Below are positions 7,687 through 16,120 of a stretch of 64,000 nt of DNA, one piece after another; the first letter of the stretch is position 1, and every line of letters begins with the position of its first letter. The stretch is taken from contig NZ_JADQDC010000001.1 in the NCBI RefSeq assembly GCF_015694345.1, positions 496,001 to 560,000 on the forward strand, given 5' to 3'. This DNA comes from Novosphingobium jiangmenense (GTDB taxonomy: Bacteria; Pseudomonadota; Alphaproteobacteria; Sphingomonadales; Sphingomonadaceae). Below the pieces are notes generated by a model that was given only the letters and a program-made list of their open reading frames with translations, did not search any database and was not told the DNA's origin. The translations under genes and the position numbers were made by a program.

Positions 7687-8484
7687 TCAAACCGCGCCCT
7701 TCGCACCCCCCGCCCCCAGAGCCTCGGTCCAGGCCGAAATCCCGTCCACCCGCATCGGCTCCATGTCCAGACCGCGCATCACGCTGAGCATCCCGTACCA
7801 GCCGCTGCCCGCCGCCGCCGGATGGGCCTGACGGTCGCGTTCGGCCAGCGCCTGCACCTCCAGATGGTGGCGCTCGATCAGGTCGGCCAGTTGCGCCGCG
7901 CCTGCGGGTGAAAGCTTGACCGTCTCGGCGCTGTAGATCGTTTCGGGCTGCGAATAGTCGAGTTCGAAGAACGCGCGCTTCATGTGCGTCTCGAACAGCC
8001 CGCGCAGCGGCTGCTTGCGGAACACCAGCGCGCGGTCGACCAGCGGGCGGACGCGGCCACTGCGCAACCGGTCGATCAGCGCCAGCCGCTCCAGCCGGTC
8101 GAGCGCGGCGTCCATCGCCGGCTTGGGCACCTGGAAGTCGGCCGCCACTTCATCCGGCCCCACTCCGCCGAGCAGCGCCATGAACAGGAACGACAGGAAG
8201 ATGTTGGTCGAAAGCGCCCGCTCCTGCGCCAGCGTCAGCTCGTGCGCGAGGTCGCCGGGGTTCTCCTCCGCCTCGCGCGCCAGGTCGCCCAGCACCAGCC
8301 CGCACAGCTGCGCCATGCGCTCCAGCCGGTCGATGGTCACGCCCTTGCCCGCCAGCCAGCGCTTCACGGTCGCCTCGCCGACTCCAAGTTCTTTGGAAAT
8401 TCGCAAAACCGTCCAGCCTTCGCTGCGCAAATGGCGGCGCAGGGCTGCAATCATCGCGGATGCCGTCGGCTCGTATCGCGTCAT
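7687..8484 (-). CDS. XRE-type HTH transcriptional regulator
   Basis: A 265-residue protein with an N-terminal helix-turn-helix: residues about 15-60 contain GWTVLRISKELGVGEATVKRWL, a Cro/XRE-like HTH, followed by a helix rich in Leu. The remaining 200 residues are alpha-helical and match no effector domain I can name. The ATG at 8484 is preferred; the frame also has a TTG at 8520, but no convincing ribosome site is seen for either start, so a leaderless transcript is possible. It is divergent from the amidohydrolase-Coq4 genes, with 147 bp between them, so it is a natural candidate for controlling them. Confidence 0.75.
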   Translation of the reverse strand: MTRYEPTASAMIAALRRHLRSEGWTVLRISKELGVGEATVKRWLAGKGVTIDRLERMAQLCGLVLGDLAREAEENPGDLAHELTLAQERALSTNIFLSFLFMALLGGVGPDEVAADFQVPKPAMDAALDRLERLALIDRLRSGRVRPLVDRALVFRKQPLRGLFETHMKRAFFELDYSQPETIYSAETVKLSPAGAAQLADLIERHHLEVQALAERDRQAHPAAAGSGWYGMLSVMRGLDMEPMRVDGISAWTEALGAGGAKGAV

Positions 8485-8631
8485 GATCCGAATTAGATAA
8501 CAGGATGATCCTTTTGGCAAGAGCCCGTCTTCGCAAGGCCCCGCTCATCCATATGCTGCACCTAACGAACGAGATTCAGCCCGCCATGCTGCGCAGCATG
8601 ACATGGTCGGCGAACCCACCGGGAGAATGAA

Positions 8632-10374
8632 ATGACCGACATCCTCATCAAGAACGGTACCGTCGTGGACGGCACCGGTGCACCGGCCTTCAAGGCCGAC
8701 GTGCGCGTCAGGAACGGCGTGATCGCCGAAGTGGGCGAAGGCCTCGCCCCCGCAGGCGAGCGCGTGTTCGACGCCGCCGGTTGCCACGTCACCCCCGGCT
8801 TCATCGAAAGCCACACCCACTATGACGGCACCATGTGGTGGCAGCCCGATCTCGATCCGCTGCCGGGCTATGGCGCAACCACGATGATCCTCGGCAACTG
8901 CGGCTTCTCCGCGGCACCGCTGCACAAGTACATGCCCGCCCAGCGCGAGATGATCGGCATCTTCTCGTTCTTCGAGGACATCCCCGAAGGCCCGTTCATG
9001 CAGAACCTGCCGTGGGACTGGAACACGTGGAGCGAATATCGCGCCTCGGTCGAACGCAACGTCAAGGCCCCGCTCAACTACGCCGCCTACGTCGGCCACA
9101 TCGCCATCCGTCTGGCCGCGATGGGCGTCGAGGCGTGGGAGCGCGAAGCCACCCCGGAAGAAATCGCCAAGATGGCCGAACTGCTCGACGATGCGCTGGC
9201 CGCTGGCGCGCTCGGCATGTCCGACAACATGCACGACCATGACGGCCAGAACCGCCCCGTCCCCACGCTGATGGCCAACGACGCCGAGTTCGAAGCCCTG
9301 TTCGACGTGATGGAGCGCTACCCCGGCTGCTGCTACCAGGTCATCGTCGATACCTTCATGCGCATGACCGGCCCGGCCAACCTCGAGCGTCTGGCCAAGC
9401 TGCTCGGCGGCCGCAAGATCAAGTGCCAGATCGCCGGCGCCATCCCCACGCTCGAATTCCAGAAGGGCATCCTGCCCGCGATGCAGGAATCGGTGCGCAA
9501 GATGCGCGAAGCCGGTGTCGACGTATGGCCGGGCTATGCCCACGTCTCGCCCACCTCGACGCTCAGCCTCGTCAAGTCGCTGATCTTCGCGCAGTCGAAC
9601 GATTACGTGTGGCACGAAGTCGTGCTCGAGGACGATCACCACAAGAAGGCCCAGCTCCTCGCCGATCCGGCATGGCGCGCCCGTGCCCGTGAAAGCTGGG
9701 ACACGCAGGCCTGGGATCACTCGCCGCTCAAGAACCCGCAGGAACTGTTCCTGCTCGACAGCGAGAACGGCACCGGTCCGCTCAACATCACGCTGAAAGA
9801 GTATGCCGACAGCCTCGGCCTGCACCGTTCGGACGCGATGGCCGACTGGATCCTCAAGAACGGCACCCGCTCCACCGTCCACATGGCCCCCTTCCCCAAG
9901 GACGAGGACCTGACGCTGGAACTGATGAAGGACCCCAAGACCGTCGGCAACATCTCCGACGCCGGCGCCCACCTGCAGATGCTGTGCGGTGGCGGCGAGA
10001 ACGCGCTGCTGCTCACCCAGTACGTCCGCGAGCAGAAGAAGCTGACGCTGGAGCAGGCCATCCACATCATGACCGGCAAGCTCGCCGGGCACTTCAACCT
10101 GCACGATCGCGGCGTGATCGCCGTGGGCAAGCGCGCTGACCTCGCCGTTTTCAACATGGACGAAATCCAGCGCCGCGAAATGGTCAAGGCCCACGACGTG
10201 CCCGATGGCCGCGGCGGCACCACCTGGCGCTTCACCCGCGCCGCGATGCCGACGCGCCTGACCCTGGTCAACGGCGTGCCGACCTTCGAGAACGGCGCGT
10301 TCACCGGCGCGATGCCGGGCGAATTCCTCTCGCCCGCCAACGACGATGCCGCGCTCGCCGAGGCTGCCGAATGA
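8632..10374 (+). CDS. D-aminoacylase-like amidohydrolase family protein
   Basis: A 580-residue protein of the amidohydrolase superfamily, closest in layout to N-acyl-D-amino-acid deacylases. A beta-rich N-terminal segment leads to the metal motif at H61/H63 (ESHTHYDG), GNCG at about residue 87, and the later SDAGAHL motif that gives the metal-binding Asp. The C-terminus returns to the beta domain with the GKRADLAVF motif. D-aminoacylases cut N-acyl amides; relatives in catabolic islands probably hydrolyse other amides or lactams. GGGAGA precedes the ATG. A Coq4-like gene and a TonB receptor follow on the same strand after 115-135 bp gaps, which suggests uptake and hydrolysis of an imported compound. 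The natural substrate is unknown. Confidence 0.8.
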   Translation: MTDILIKNGTVVDGTGAPAFKADVRVRNGVIAEVGEGLAPAGERVFDAAGCHVTPGFIESHTHYDGTMWWQPDLDPLPGYGATTMILGNCGFSAAPLHKYMPAQREMIGIFSFFEDIPEGPFMQNLPWDWNTWSEYRASVERNVKAPLNYAAYVGHIAIRLAAMGVEAWEREATPEEIAKMAELLDDALAAGALGMSDNMHDHDGQNRPVPTLMANDAEFEALFDVMERYPGCCYQVIVDTFMRMTGPANLERLAKLLGGRKIKCQIAGAIPTLEFQKGILPAMQESVRKMREAGVDVWPGYAHVSPTSTLSLVKSLIFAQSNDYVWHEVVLEDDHHKKAQLLADPAWRARARESWDTQAWDHSPLKNPQELFLLDSENGTGPLNITLKEYADSLGLHRSDAMADWILKNGTRSTVHMAPFPKDEDLTLELMKDPKTVGNISDAGAHLQMLCGGGENALLLTQYVREQKKLTLEQAIHIMTGKLAGHFNLHDRGVIAVGKRADLAVFNMDEIQRREMVKAHDVPDGRGGTTWRFTRAAMPTRLTLVNGVPTFENGAFTGAMPGEFLSPANDDAALAEAAE

Positions 10375-10489
10375 TGGCCTTAGCGAGGGCGCAAACCCCA
10401 AGTTGAACCCTCGCGCAGGGGGCGTCCACTCCCTCCCGGACGCCCCCATACCTGTTGCAGAACAACCCCATACGGAAAGGATGCCCACC

Positions 10490-11368
10490 ATGAGCGAAGC
10501 GCAGATCGGCGACGCCGACAGGGCCTACTTCAACGGCCGGATCCAGAAGATCGAGACACAGAGCTCGGTGCTCGTCAGTTCGTCCAAGTATCTCAACCAC
10601 CCGCTGCTGCGCGCCTACATTTCGCAGGAAATGCTGCGCCGCAACGGCCCCGATCTGCCCAACACCGCCTACATCCCCGAAGTCGCGCAGATCCTCCACG
10701 ATCTCGAGGACATGCCGCGCATCATCGAGCTGTTCGAGATGGAGAAGGCGCGCCTGCCGCTGTTCAAGCGCTGGCTTGATCGCAAGAGCCTGTCGAACTT
10801 CACGATCGAGGAAACAAAGGGCTGCGCTCCCGGCACACTCGGCGCCAAGATCCACGATTTCATGGTGAACTCGGGCTACCAGCTCGACCTGTTCTTCCAG
10901 GAAATCCAGGTGGTGAACGATTTCACCTACTACCTGCGCCAGACCGCGCTGACGCATGACATCGAGCACATGATCACCGGCTTCGGCCCCAACCACGGCG
11001 GCGAGATAGCCCTGCTTTCGGCCAACATGCATGCCAAGGCGGTCTATTTCCACCCGGAACTCAGCAACTTCTTCAGCCGCATCGCCTTCTACCTGAAGTC
11101 GAAGTCGATGCTGAAGGACGGCCTCTACTACCCCGAGGCGATGACCGTTCACCTCGAGGCCGAATTCCTCGGCGCGCAGCAGGGCCGCAACTGGAAGTAC
11201 CCGCTGATGCTGGTCGACTGGCGCGAATACGTCGACGTCCAGATCGAGGATATCCGCCGCGAACTGAACATCACCCCCGTGATCGACAGCCGCTGGGACG
11301 ACACCAACCGCCTCTGCAACGAGGACGACCCCAACTACGGCGTGCCGATGATGGAAGCCGCCGAATGA
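10490..11368 (+). CDS. Coq4-like protein with complete HDxxHx11E motif (copy 1)
   Basis: A 292-residue protein of the Coq4 family. It has the family's metal motif HDxxHx11E: H156, D157, H160 and E172. In ubiquinone biosynthesis Coq4 is reported to carry out C1 oxidative decarboxylation of the head-group precursor. No ubiquinone gene is nearby; instead it lies between a D-aminoacylase-like gene and a TonB receptor. The ATG at 10490 is preferred over 10481 because GGAAAGG ends 9 bases upstream of it. It is longer than typical Coq4, with an N-terminal extension of about 30 residues and a polar C-terminal tail. A second, diverged copy lies at 15153. I infer a role in decarboxylation or hydroxylation of a catabolic intermediate, not quinone synthesis. 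Confidence 0.8.
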   Translation: MSEAQIGDADRAYFNGRIQKIETQSSVLVSSSKYLNHPLLRAYISQEMLRRNGPDLPNTAYIPEVAQILHDLEDMPRIIELFEMEKARLPLFKRWLDRKSLSNFTIEETKGCAPGTLGAKIHDFMVNSGYQLDLFFQEIQVVNDFTYYLRQTALTHDIEHMITGFGPNHGGEIALLSANMHAKAVYFHPELSNFFSRIAFYLKSKSMLKDGLYYPEAMTVHLEAEFLGAQQGRNWKYPLMLVDWREYVDVQIEDIRRELNITPVIDSRWDDTNRLCNEDDPNYGVPMMEAAE

Positions 11369-11409
11369 TCCCTGGTCCGATCAGTTCCGGACCACCCACC
11401 TGACTACCG

Positions 11410-11444
11410 GGGCGGCGGGCGCAGCGCGCTTTGCCGCCCTTTTT
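11410..11444 (+). terminator. Rho-independent terminator after copy-1 Coq4 gene
   Basis: GGGCGGC at 11410-11416 pairs with GCCGCCC at 11433-11439 and is followed by five T's. It separates the amidohydrolase-Coq4 transcript from the TonB receptor, so the receptor probably has its own promoter. Confidence 0.7.
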
Positions 11445-11503
11445 GCATCCCGCACCGGCAAAAGCCCGGGCGGTCACCAGAACGAGAAAACGGAGGGAGA
11501 GAC

Positions 11504-13933
11504 ATGATGAAAGCACGGTACACCCGCAGCCTGCTCCTGCGCGGATCGATCCTTGCCGCCAGCACGCTGGCGCTGGCTCCGATGGCCCATGCCGAGGACG
11601 CCGCCGCCGAGGAACCGCAGGCATCCGGCCAGTCCGCCTCGGTCCAGGAAATCATCGTCACCGCGCAGCGCCGCGAGGAAAGCCTGCAGAAGGTTCCCGT
11701 CGCCGTCACCGCGATCGGCGCGCAGCAATTGGAAGCCCTGCGCGTCACCAGCGTGCGCAATCTTGCCGGCCTTGCCCCCAGCCTCCAGTTCAACGCGCAA
11801 GGGCAGCAGTCCAACCCCACGATCATCATCCGCGGCGTCGCCTCCGGCACCTCGTCGAACTCGGTCGACCCCAAGGTCGGCATGTACATCGACGGCGTCT
11901 ACATCGGCCGCGCGGTCGGCTCGCTCCTCGATTTCTCCGACATCCAGCGCGTCGAAGTGCTGCGCGGGCCGCAGGGCACGCTGTTCGGCCGCAATGCCAC
12001 CTCGGGCGCGATCAGCATCGTCACCGCCGCGCCCAAGGGCGAATGGGGCGTTCGCGCCACCGGCTCCTACGGCAACTACGATGCCTGGCGCGGCAAGGTC
12101 TCGCTCGACCTGCCGCAGATCGGCCCGTTCTCGATCCGCCTCTCGTACCTGCATGACCAGATCGACGGCGACGTCACCAACACCATGGGCGGCAAGGGCC
12201 TCAACATCGCCCTGCGCGCGTCGGAGTTCGGCACGCAGCGCTTCGTCAACAAGCTCGGCTACCGCAACGTCGATGGCGGGCAGGTCGCCGTGCGCGGCGA
12301 GTTCGGCGCGCTGACCGCCGACTACCGCTTCGACTACACCGACACCCGCGCCTCTGGCCGTGCGATGCAGAGCCTCGGCGTCATCCCCGATGCCTCGGGC
12401 CAGCTGCTCGCCCCCATCGTCGCGCTGCAACCGTTCTTCGGCGGCACCACCAACGAAGGTCTCAACGGCCCGCTGTCGTCAGTGGCGGCGGCCACCAGCG
12501 AGGAGCACATCGTCACGCAAGGCCACAGCCTGACGCTGACCCTTGCCGCCAGCGACAGCCTCACCGTCAAGTCGATCAGCGCCTACCGCAAGTTCCGGCA
12601 GGACCCGGTGATCTTCGACCTCGGCTCGGCCGGCGGCATGCGCTTCACCTTCCAGCAACTGGGCGGCCTGATCACGCCGGGCCTCACCCCGCAGCAGCGC
12701 CAGGCGATCCTGTTCAACCCGGCCAACGCGCCCGGCCCCAACGACTACTTCTTCCCGCTGCTCTCGGCCCGCGCGACGAAGCAGGAGCAGTTCAGCCAGG
12801 AACTGCAGTTCCAGCTCTCCAATGACAGCTACCAGCTCACCGCCGGCTTGTTCTATTTCCACGAAAAGTCGCCCGGCACCGAAGTGCTCGGCATCCTCTC
12901 GCCCACCCCGTCGGCCACCATCGTGCCCAGCCCATTGGACGCGGTGTTCGGCAGCGGCATCACCCGCACCGAGGGCATCAACGATTCGATGGCCGGCTAT
13001 GCCCAGCTGACCTGGCACCTCAGCGACACCTTCGACATCACCGGCGGCCTGCGCGGCACGATCGACGATCGCGAACTCAAGATCTTCGTGATCTCGGGCG
13101 CGCAGGGCGGCTCGTTGGGCGTGGGTGACTACAAGGCGACCTACAAGAAGCTGACCTGGACCGGCATCGCCACCTGGCGCCCGACCGACCAGACCACCCT
13201 CTTCGCCAAAGTCGCCACCGGCTACGTCTCGGGCGGCATCCTTTCGGGCATTCCCTATCGGCCCGAGAACATGACCAGCTACGAACTCGGCGCCAAGACC
13301 CAGTTCCTCGACAACAAGGTGCGCCTCAACGTCGCGGCCTACTACAACGACTACAAGGACCTGCAGACCCAGAACTTCATCAACGGGCGGCAGTTCTTCG
13401 ACAACGCGGGCAAGGCCAAGATCAAGGGCTTCGAAGCGGAAATGGACGTCGTGCCGGTTGCGGGCCTCAACCTTTCGGGCAGCATTTCCTACACCGATTT
13501 CGACTACAAGACCTTCATCCTCAACGGGCAGGACGTCGCCGCCTTCGCCCGGCCGACCTACTTCTCGAAGTGGACCGGCAGAGCCGCCGCCAGCTACAAC
13601 TCGCCCGATTTTACCAGCAACGGCGGCCACGTCGCGGCGCTGATCGAAGGGCGCTACCGCAGCACCTACTACCTCACCTCCACCCCGCTGCGGAACGTGC
13701 TCACCGGCCAGCCCGCGCTCGAGGACCGCAACAAGCAGCCCGCCTACTGGCTCGTCAACGGCCGCATCGGCGTGGCCGACGTGCCGCTCGGCGGCGCCCG
13801 CGTCTCGCTCTCGGTGTTCGGCGACAACATCTTCGACAAGCGCTACATCAGCTTCGGCGCCCCGGTGCTCCTGTTCACCGGCAGCTACGAACGCGGCCGC
13901 ACCTACGGCGTGGAGCTTGGCGTAAACTTCTGA
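11504..13933 (+). CDS. TonB-dependent outer membrane receptor
   Basis: An 809-residue receptor. Residues 1-30 form a signal peptide (basic MKARYTR, hydrophobic core, cut after AHA). The plug domain starts with EIIVTAQRREESLQKVPVAVTA, typical of sphingomonad receptors, and includes VEVLRGPQGTLFGRNA. The beta-barrel ends in a terminal Phe (VELGVNF), needed for outer-membrane insertion. Such receptors import bulky or poorly diffusing compounds using the TonB-ExbBD motor. GGAGGGAG precedes a double ATG (11504, 11507). It follows the amidohydrolase and Coq4 genes and probably brings in the substrate of the left or middle block. Substrate specificity cannot be read from the sequence. Confidence 0.93.
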   Translation: MMKARYTRSLLLRGSILAASTLALAPMAHAEDAAAEEPQASGQSASVQEIIVTAQRREESLQKVPVAVTAIGAQQLEALRVTSVRNLAGLAPSLQFNAQGQQSNPTIIIRGVASGTSSNSVDPKVGMYIDGVYIGRAVGSLLDFSDIQRVEVLRGPQGTLFGRNATSGAISIVTAAPKGEWGVRATGSYGNYDAWRGKVSLDLPQIGPFSIRLSYLHDQIDGDVTNTMGGKGLNIALRASEFGTQRFVNKLGYRNVDGGQVAVRGEFGALTADYRFDYTDTRASGRAMQSLGVIPDASGQLLAPIVALQPFFGGTTNEGLNGPLSSVAAATSEEHIVTQGHSLTLTLAASDSLTVKSISAYRKFRQDPVIFDLGSAGGMRFTFQQLGGLITPGLTPQQRQAILFNPANAPGPNDYFFPLLSARATKQEQFSQELQFQLSNDSYQLTAGLFYFHEKSPGTEVLGILSPTPSATIVPSPLDAVFGSGITRTEGINDSMAGYAQLTWHLSDTFDITGGLRGTIDDRELKIFVISGAQGGSLGVGDYKATYKKLTWTGIATWRPTDQTTLFAKVATGYVSGGILSGIPYRPENMTSYELGAKTQFLDNKVRLNVAAYYNDYKDLQTQNFINGRQFFDNAGKAKIKGFEAEMDVVPVAGLNLSGSISYTDFDYKTFILNGQDVAAFARPTYFSKWTGRAAASYNSPDFTSNGGHVAALIEGRYRSTYYLTSTPLRNVLTGQPALEDRNKQPAYWLVNGRIGVADVPLGGARVSLSVFGDNIFDKRYISFGAPVLLFTGSYERGRTYGVELGVNF

Positions 13934-13950
13934 TTGCGGTGCAACAGGGA

Positions 13951-13980
13951 GAGGGGCCGGTGCGCAAGCTCCGGCCCCTC
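13951..13980. terminator. Perfect 10-bp hairpin between convergent genes
   Basis: GAGGGGCCGG and CCGGCCCCTC are perfectly complementary around a 10-base loop, just after the TonB receptor stop and before the end of the RES toxin gene on the other strand. There is no T tract, so termination may depend on structure alone or work weakly for both strands. Confidence 0.6.
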
Positions 13981-13992
13981 GGTTGCATCATG

Positions 13993-14712
13993 TCACAGCA
14001 AGCCAAACTCAGCGGCTGAAAACGCGAACCTGTCATCGTGCGGAAAGGCGGCCAAGGCGATCAGCCGATCCCCCTCATGGCGCAAGTGCCACGTCTTCCC
14101 ATGGTGCGGCCTCGCCTCGGCAAAGGCCACAGGATCAAGGATCACGACATTCAGACCTGCCGGATCGCGAACCGACCGTGTTCTTATCAGGTGTGTGGCA
14201 GCGACACGTGCTTCCGCAGCAAGCGCCTGGCACGCGGCATAATCCTCAGGGTCCATCCACGCCGCCTCATCGCCAGCAAATGGAGCGACCGTGATGTCCA
14301 GCGCCCTGTCGCTTGCCGCGCGAACCCAGAAGCTGGTGCATTCGATTGTGGTGACCGGCGGCGTGAAGCCCGGAGAGCGCGAGAAGAACCGCAGCCTCCA
14401 GTATGATGCCTCGGCCAGCGCCGTGCGCTCCGCCTCGCTCGAATAGAAGATGCCGGGGCGTTCGTCGGCGCGGCGAAAGCGGCTCGCCTGCCGGTGTCCA
14501 TAGCGAAACGGCGATGCCAGCAGAAAGTCGAGGTGCCGTGCCGCCACCGGGACCTGCGGCTTCACCTCCTCCGCCAGTTGCTCGAGCGCTTCCTGCTCCG
14601 CCAGATTCCTCGCGAGCCGGTTCGTCGAGATCCGGTGCTGGGCCTCGACCAGTCGCCATACCTTCCCGCGATAGGGCCGATGCTCAGACGCGAGCGCGGT
14701 AGAAGTCCACAT
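13993..14712 (-). CDS. RES-domain toxin of a RES/Xre toxin-antitoxin pair
   Basis: A 239-residue RES-family protein. Visible family features are GKVWRLV near the N-terminus, a PGIFYSSEAERTALAEASYWR block that matches the conserved G-x-x-Y ... TA-x-x-E core, and a C-terminal basic/hydrophobic tail. RES toxins are ADP-ribosyltransferase-like enzymes reported to deplete NAD+ and arrest growth. The ATG at 14712 lies inside the antitoxin gene, a 29-bp overlap; this compact arrangement with an upstream Xre-like partner is typical. It stands between catabolic genes but is unlikely to take part in the pathway; it more likely stabilises the island. Confidence 0.85.
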   Translation of the reverse strand: MWTSTALASEHRPYRGKVWRLVEAQHRISTNRLARNLAEQEALEQLAEEVKPQVPVAARHLDFLLASPFRYGHRQASRFRRADERPGIFYSSEAERTALAEASYWRLRFFSRSPGFTPPVTTIECTSFWVRAASDRALDITVAPFAGDEAAWMDPEDYAACQALAAEARVAATHLIRTRSVRDPAGLNVVILDPVAFAEARPHHGKTWHLRHEGDRLIALAAFPHDDRFAFSAAEFGLL

Positions 14713-15058
14713 AGTCGCAGACCTCCATCAAGCCCCGCATGGTATCGATCCGGTCAATCGGTTTGCCATCGAGATCGAGATTGACGGTATTGAGCCACGC
14801 CTTCGCAGCGTTGTCGTCACTGCCCAGCAACGCGTCGAGGGACCGGAACAGGCGCAGCAGGAACTGGCCCGCCTCGAAGGACTTGGACGCAGGGTCGAGC
14901 GCCGTCGTGCCCGCCCGCAGGCGTGAGACCGTCGCCGGAGAAAGCCCCAGCACCGTCGCCAGCTTGGCGTTGCTCAGGCTCCAGAAATCGCTGATCCGGA
15001 CGACTGCGCCCGAAAGCGCTCCCGCCTTTTCCTGCAGCGGCCGTGCCAGCACACTCAT
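14684..15058 (-). CDS. Xre/MbcA/ParS-type antitoxin
   Basis: A 124-residue antitoxin. The N-terminal half has an Xre-like helix-turn-helix (NAKLATVLGLSPATVSRLRAG), and the C-terminal half is the MbcA/ParS-type toxin-binding domain with the family-like A-W-L-N-T-x-N segment. The ATG at 15058 was chosen because AAAGGAG lies 8 bases upstream; the in-frame upstream ATG at 15076 has no ribosome site. It precedes and overlaps the RES toxin gene. It probably represses its own promoter by binding the 18-bp palindrome at 15068-15085. Confidence 0.85.
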   Translation of the reverse strand: MSVLARPLQEKAGALSGAVVRISDFWSLSNAKLATVLGLSPATVSRLRAGTTALDPASKSFEAGQFLLRLFRSLDALLGSDDNAAKAWLNTVNLDLDGKPIDRIDTMRGLMEVCDYVDFYRARV

Positions 15059-15067
15059 CGCCTGCAC

Positions 15068-15085
15068 TCCTTTCATATGAAAGGA
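15068..15085. promoter_or_regulatory. 18-bp perfect palindrome at the RES/Xre promoter
   Basis: TCCTTTCATATGAAAGGA is fully self-complementary and starts 10 bases before the antitoxin ATG (minus strand). It includes the ribosome-binding AGGA, so a bound repressor could control both transcription and translation. It is the natural autoregulatory operator of the pair. Confidence 0.7.
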
Positions 15086-15152
15086 ATATAGCAAGAGCGT
15101 TCAAAAGAACAACCGCATCTGCGTCCGGATCGGGACCTCGATCACAGGCCCG

Positions 15153-15971
15153 TCACGAATACTCCGGCCACAGCAGCGAAGCCTCGCGGCTGTCGAGGTC
15201 CACCGCGCCGACGATGCCGAGCGCCGCGCGCGCTTCCTCGATCGGCAGGTGGAAGACGTCCTCGTACTTCGCCATCCAGTAGGGGCCGGACTGTTCGCCC
15301 ACGTCCATGCCGCAACGCACCGCCTTCAGCACGGTCGGGAACGCTGCCGGATAGTGCAGCCCGGTGCGCGAGACGAGGCGCAGCGCGCCCAGCAGCTGGC
15401 CTGCATTGATCAGCCCGACCAGCTCCGGATCGAGGAAGCGCGGCAGGTTCGAAAGCCGTGCGAAATAGGGCACCAGCTCGCCGATGATGTCAAACCCGCC
15501 GCCGCAGACGATGTGTTCCAGATCGTGCGTCTGGCCGCTGCGCAGCGAGAAGTATTCGAATTGGTTGCGTGGGCTAAAGCGCGGCACGATGTCGATCTCG
15601 AACCCGTTGTCGCGCAGATATCGCCCGAAGGTGTGGCCGAGCGAGCCTTCCGGGTGCTCCAGCAGTTCGTCCACCGTGAAATTCGACGAGAAGCCTTCGG
15701 CAAACCACGCATCCAGCTCGGGCCAGCGCTTGCGCTCGGCGGTGAACAGTTCCTCGATGCGTGGCACGTCGAAGATGTCGGCAAGGATGCCGTAGAGCTT
15801 GTGCGCATCGAGCGTGGTCGGCGAATCCTTGCCGCTCTTGCGCAAGTAGGCGGTCGCCAGCCAGTCACGCAGGCGCGGCTCGTTGAGGTAGCGCGAATTG
15901 CTGACCAGCACGGTGCTGTCGGTCGCCACCGGCTTCGCACCGCGCGCAAGGTAGGGCAGGTCATCGGCCAT
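15153..15971 (-). CDS. Coq4-like protein with complete HDxxHx11E motif (copy 2)
   Basis: A 272-residue Coq4-family protein. The metal motif is intact: H149, D150, H153 and E165, with the exact 11-residue gap. It shares the layout of copy 1 (VLVSxSxYLN opening, SNFTVDELLEHPEGSLG before the motif) but is clearly diverged. It lies 150 bp downstream of the AtuA-family gene on the same strand, separated only by a repeat, so it may be the last gene of the KstD-like/AtuA operon. No other ubiquinone gene is near. I infer an oxidative decarboxylase or hydroxylase role on a catabolic intermediate; a structural or quinone-related role remains possible. Confidence 0.8.
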   Translation of the reverse strand: MADDLPYLARGAKPVATDSTVLVSNSRYLNEPRLRDWLATAYLRKSGKDSPTTLDAHKLYGILADIFDVPRIEELFTAERKRWPELDAWFAEGFSSNFTVDELLEHPEGSLGHTFGRYLRDNGFEIDIVPRFSPRNQFEYFSLRSGQTHDLEHIVCGGGFDIIGELVPYFARLSNLPRFLDPELVGLINAGQLLGALRLVSRTGLHYPAAFPTVLKAVRCGMDVGEQSGPYWMAKYEDVFHLPIEEARAALGIVGAVDLDSREASLLWPEYS

Positions 15972-16011
15972 CGGTCAGGTCCTCTCGCTCATTATCCATT
16001 CGCCCCGAAGC

Positions 16012-16109
16012 TTCGTCATTGCGAGGAGGCGCAGCCGACGAAGCAATCCAGAGCGTCACGCAAACCGCTCTGGATTGCCGCGCGACCTGCGGTCGCTCGC
16101 AATGACGAA
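16012..16109. repeat. Interspersed inverted repeat, copy A
   Basis: TTCGTCATTGCGAG ... CTCGCAATGACGAA with inner arms CAATCCAGAGCG and CGCTCTGGATTG. One of five related copies between 16.0 and 27.7 kb, always outside genes. It lies between the AtuA-family and second Coq4-like genes. Confidence 0.85.
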
Positions 16110-16120
16110 CGCGCCAGCAA

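Noticed and set aside
8545-10491. 648-codon open frame on the minus strand
   Set aside because: Antisense to the amidohydrolase at 8632, which has clear family motifs; the shadow frame has none.
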